NCBI RefSeq assembly: GCF_001618385.1
Contig: NZ_BDCR01000004.1
Span: 744,001-808,000 of the forward strand
DNA from: Paludibacter jiangxiensis
Lineage (GTDB): Bacteria; Bacteroidota; Bacteroidia; Bacteroidales; Paludibacteraceae
Direction of reading: 5' to 3'
DNA: 64,000 nt
Both the position numbers and the translations under genes were made by a program. The notes under the pieces are model-generated. The model was not told where the DNA came from, made no database searches, and saw only the letters and a list, made by a program, of their open reading frames with translations. Below, one piece after another: positions 61,143 through 64,000 of this stretch. Position 1 is the first letter of the stretch. Each line of letters starts with the position of its first letter.

Positions 61143-62533
61143 AGAACAGACCTGTAGCCATCCGGGTTTATCCAATAAATATCTCCGTTGGCAGTAACAT
61201 ACATATACCGCCCCCGACTGTCTTTATCAATATAAACACAGTTAGAGAAACTATACAACGGAATATTCGCAATCAAGGTTCCGTCCGGGTTCAACTCCCT
61301 GATCAGATAAGTGGAATAAGTGGATGCTGCCATCAACAGATTATGATTTGTCAAAACACTACAAGCTTGAGGATTACCTCCTCCAGCAGTTCCTCCCTGC
61401 AAATCCCACAATATGGTTCCATCTGAAGAAAGCTTCATAGACCTTGTATAAGAAGACCCGGAATAAATCGTTCCCACAGCATAAAAATTACCATCGCCAG
61501 TTGCCAACAAACTAAATGGATAAGTAGATGTGCTGAAGACTTTTTCGGATAGCACAACTGCACTTTCATCAATTTCCATTAAATTCATCCGGGGATCTGA
61601 AGATTCAATATTTCCGCTTACCCAATAATGGCCACCACCTTTAGAAACGATACGATACGCTATATTTCGGGAAGAAACCCCACTATATTTTTCCCATAGT
61701 TTAGTTCCGTTCGATGCATATTTCACAAACAGGAAAGGCATATTAGTTCCCCCAAAACTTTTGGAAATAGTACCTACACCCAAATAAGAGCCATCCGACA
61801 ATTCTACAACATCATTCACTTCAGAAGAAGCCGGGGTATCGCGCCACAAAAGCACCCCCGAAGATGAAACCTTGGCTATCTTTTTGCGATTTGCAATAAG
61901 AAAACCTCCGTCTGAGCAATTGAGAATATTCACTGAAGCCCCATACCCAGTCCCAAGATCGAAACCTCCAAATGCTATTTCCGTGACCCAAAGCACCTTA
62001 AAACTACTATCGGTCTTGATCACAGCTTCAGAATTATTAGCGTTTTTAGTGCCGGTTGCAACCAGAACATATCCGCCATCTGCTGTTTTCCGACAAGAGG
62101 TGTAATAAGTTAACTGGAATGCATATTTATTTAGATATATCTTACTTTGATTTTCAAAAAAAACAGGCTTTGTCTTAAATGTAACCAATGTCGATTTTAC
62201 GGACAAATCCGCACTGACTGCTCTGATCGTAATTTTCTGATCCGTATTGGGTTTAAGTCCATATACACTATAATAATTATCCGTAATTCCATGAATAGCC
62301 ATCGTATCATTCACAAGTATATCATAATGGTTAGCATGAGAAGATGCCGTCCAGGTAAGATATACGCCCATATCCGACACCGAAAAGACTTTCACTGCAA
62401 AATCGCCAACAGTCGTCACATTCTGAGATGTCGGAACAACAGGCTCCACGGCAGGCAGATATTCATTACACGAAATAAATACGAATGTAAGAATGAGCAC
62501 TATCAGGTATTTTATAGCATTTATCATTGTCAT
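61139..62533 (-). CDS. Lipoprotein with fibronectin type III domain and propeller-like repeats
   Basis: 464 residues. Lipoprotein signal [22 protein letters not shown] with lipobox FISC. A fibronectin type III-like domain (about 45-130; [32 protein letters not shown]...[20 protein letters not shown]) is followed by repeated blades with a conserved (V/L)LW or KLW plus a Gly-Gly motif ([28 protein letters not shown]). This suggests a beta-propeller of the SBBP or PQQ type. Probably surface-exposed; no enzymatic motif. Translated 13 nt after the kelch protein gene. Confidence 0.75.
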   Translation of the reverse strand: MTMINAIKYLIVLILTFVFISCNEYLPAVEPVVPTSQNVTTVGDFAVKVFSVSDMGVYLTWTASSHANHYDILVNDTMAIHGITDNYYSVYGLKPNTDQKITIRAVSADLSVKSTLVTFKTKPVFFENQSKIYLNKYAFQLTYYTSCRKTADGGYVLVATGTKNANNSEAVIKTDSSFKVLWVTEIAFGGFDLGTGYGASVNILNCSDGGFLIANRKKIAKVSSSGVLLWRDTPASSEVNDVVELSDGSYLGVGTISKSFGGTNMPFLFVKYASNGTKLWEKYSGVSSRNIAYRIVSKGGGHYWVSGNIESSDPRMNLMEIDESAVVLSEKVFSTSTYPFSLLATGDGNFYAVGTIYSGSSYTRSMKLSSDGTILWDLQGGTAGGGNPQACSVLTNHNLLMAASTYSTYLIRELNPDGTLIANIPLYSFSNCVYIDKDSRGRYMYVTANGDIYWINPDGYRSVL

Positions 62534-62546
62534 GCTAACGATTAAT

Positions 62547-64000
62547 TTATGGGGTTACAACAATGTTGTAATACAGACTGTTATAATATTCATACGCGAA
62601 TCCGACATATAATTTGTCATTATAAAAATAGGTTGGCAATTTTGAATATTCAAATGGGATGTTCGGATTAGCATTGTATCTGTTTCTCAACGTCCAGCTA
62701 TCGGTTGTCAGATTATATGCCCAGGTGTCGGTTAAGTTAATTTGGGCTCCTTCAAGGTAAGTATATCCTCCGGACAAATAAATTGTTCCGTTTTGATACA
62801 AAAGTGTGCTTGAATTGCGAAAGATTGGGCCACCATTCAACGTACTAATTTTCTGCCATTGATCTGTAAAGACATTATATTGATACAGCTCCCTGTTACC
62901 TGTAAACACATACCCATAATTTGGAGAAGCACAACTTGCAATGGCATAGGTTGCCAGATAAGTGCTTAAATCTTTTTTCTGAAGCCATTTTCTTGTCACA
63001 AAATCATATTCCCAGAAATCCGGTGCTACATCCATACCATATCCGCTACTGCCTCCGCCCATATAAAGCTTGTCGCCCACAACAAAAGCAAACGTTTTGG
63101 AGCCGGCTTTCCCCGGGTAACGTGTTTCTACCGTCCAATTATCGATAACATCATCATACCTCCACAATTCCATTCTGGAATTCGAAGAATCGAACTTATT
63201 ACTTACATTCGGGAGTATATAGCTTTTACCTCCATAAACAAAGGAGGCATCATTAATCCAGGATACAGATTCGGTAACATCTGCAGGATCCGGCAATTTA
63301 TTTTTGCGCATCCAAACCTTGGATTCAAGATCATAAACAATGACAGAATAAGCGGGTTGACGATAAACATAGTAAACTTTACTTCCGAGCTTAAAACAAG
63401 TACGCAATGCTCCATAACTATACCAGGAAGATGATGGTGGTGTTATATTTTCTATGACCGAGCTACCCGGATAACTTCTCAATTTACTATTCACCAGGTA
63501 TTTTACACCATTTATATAAACGGATACGGTATAATCACCTGCAGCCAGATTTTCGGGAATCACCGGTTGACACCACGAAACCCCATCGGTCATAGTTCCG
63601 GAAGAGCTTAAAGAAGCGGGAAGAGTTATATTATCATTGAGCTTAACGACTACAGAACTGGAAGAAGGAATAAACTTCGTATAATGAACATTGAGTGAGA
63701 CCGATTTACCTTTTAAAGGTGTTGAACCAATTCCCTGACCTTCGTCAGTATAGTAGCTATCAATTCCGGAACTGTAAAAATCGATATACTTTATACCGAA
63801 ATCCGTATTATTAAAATCCGAAGACAAATAGACTACCTTGTATGAGGACGAATAAACATTTTTGTCCGATTCGAGTACCGCTCTCACCTTATAATCATGA
63901 TATTGCGTAGGCATCTTTATTTTCACCCAGGATGAATCCAATCTGTTTTCTGACAAGTTCAAATCATAGGTAAAATGATTATTCATATCTGTAAGCTCAT
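62547..64000 (-). CDS. Kelch-repeat surface protein, cut by the window end
   Basis: At least 484 residues. The frame has no stop up to base 64000 and no signal peptide, so the N-terminus lies outside. An IPT/TIG-like beta domain appears near the start (PENLAAGDYTVSVYINGVKYLV). Several kelch blades follow with a conserved W and GG pair: KVYYVYRQPAYSVIVYDLESKVWMRK, GDKLYMGGGSSGYGMDVAPDFWEYDFVTRKWLQK, NRELYQYNVFTDQWQKI and GTIYLSGGYTYLEGAQINLTDTWAYNLTTDSWTLR. Such propellers mediate binding or sugar recognition. It is in an operon with the following lipoprotein. Confidence 0.75.
   Translation of the reverse strand, partial: ELTDMNNHFTYDLNLSENRLDSSWVKIKMPTQYHDYKVRAVLESDKNVYSSSYKVVYLSSDFNNTDFGIKYIDFYSSGIDSYYTDEGQGIGSTPLKGKSVSLNVHYTKFIPSSSSVVVKLNDNITLPASLSSSGTMTDGVSWCQPVIPENLAAGDYTVSVYINGVKYLVNSKLRSYPGSSVIENITPPSSSWYSYGALRTCFKLGSKVYYVYRQPAYSVIVYDLESKVWMRKNKLPDPADVTESVSWINDASFVYGGKSYILPNVSNKFDSSNSRMELWRYDDVIDNWTVETRYPGKAGSKTFAFVVGDKLYMGGGSSGYGMDVAPDFWEYDFVTRKWLQKKDLSTYLATYAIASCASPNYGYVFTGNRELYQYNVFTDQWQKISTLNGGPIFRNSSTLLYQNGTIYLSGGYTYLEGAQINLTDTWAYNLTTDSWTLRNRYNANPNIPFEYSKLPTYFYNDKLYVGFAYEYYNSLYYNIVVTP

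Noticed and set aside
1-64000. CRISPR array, prophage, insertion sequence or integrative element
   Set aside because: No regular direct repeats with spacers, transposase, integrase or phage gene was seen; the pRiA4b-like gene alone is not enough.

Overview
The window reads as chromosomal DNA of a Bacteroidetes bacterium, most likely of the order Bacteroidales. The evidence is: promoters of the Bacteroidetes type (TTTG, about 19-20 nt, then TAnnTTTG) in front of many genes and tRNAs; start regions that are A-rich and mostly lack Shine-Dalgarno (SD) sequences; a secreted protein with a type IX secretion sorting domain; CarboxypepD-regulatory/TonB-dependent outer-membrane receptors; and families typical of the phylum (DUF3822, DUF2851, DUF3857, DUF4153, an M13 lipoprotein-like peptidase, DPP-IV). 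No insertion sequence, prophage, integrase or CRISPR array was seen. The content is mostly housekeeping and envelope genes.

Layout. 1-2747: bifunctional thrA with its own promoter and terminator, followed by a non-coding stretch with a cluster of REP-like palindromes. 3199-7969: M13 peptidase, a pRiA4b ORF-3-like protein and dnaX, which carries an A11 slippage site. 8155-11879: type IX-secreted protein, outer-membrane barrel, yebC, an unknown exported protein and rplS with a structured leader. 11948-15796: operon coaX - outer-membrane protein - lptC - CorC/HlyC-like protein. 15789-18056 (minus): rsmD, DUF3822 and an LpxH-like phosphoesterase. 18383-18579: tRNA-Pro and tRNA-Val. 18638-26660 (minus): a lipoprotein, two tandem DUF3857 transglutaminase-like proteins (one apparently inactive), an ApgM-like enzyme that may be the homoserine kinase, and a DUF4153 membrane protein. 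26872-37529: DUF2851, a large barrel protein, a nitrilase/transglutaminase pair, an LTA-synthase-like enzyme, a GH16 glycosidase and gdhA. 37719-45583: a TonB-dependent receptor, a 1299-residue Pls-like non-ribosomal peptide synthetase and a class II photolyase. 45783-54115: an orphan membrane protein, tRNA-Leu, the serine operon serC-serA-ridA with an unusual leader, DPP-IV, ndh-rnhB and tRNA-Met. 54384-64000: a YiiX-like hydrolase, an esterase, a tryptophanase-family lyase, an SlyD-like FKBP, aroC, a GDSL hydrolase/macrodomain pair, and two surface proteins, the last cut by the window end.

Themes. Amino-acid metabolism is prominent (thrA, possible homoserine kinase, serC/serA/ridA, gdhA, tnaA, aroC), with envelope biogenesis (lptC, LpxH-like, LTA-synthase-like, barrels) and secreted peptidases or hydrolases. 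The observations most worth following are: the Pls-like synthetase, whose adenylation pocket reads like a lysine code; the serC leader, which has a serine-rich upstream ORF and mutually exclusive pairings that reach the start codon; the dnaX poly-A tract, where both shifted frames stop at once; and the leader of the tryptophanase gene, which has a perfect extended Shine-Dalgarno before a short aromatic upstream ORF. All assignments are from reading the sequence alone, with no database search.
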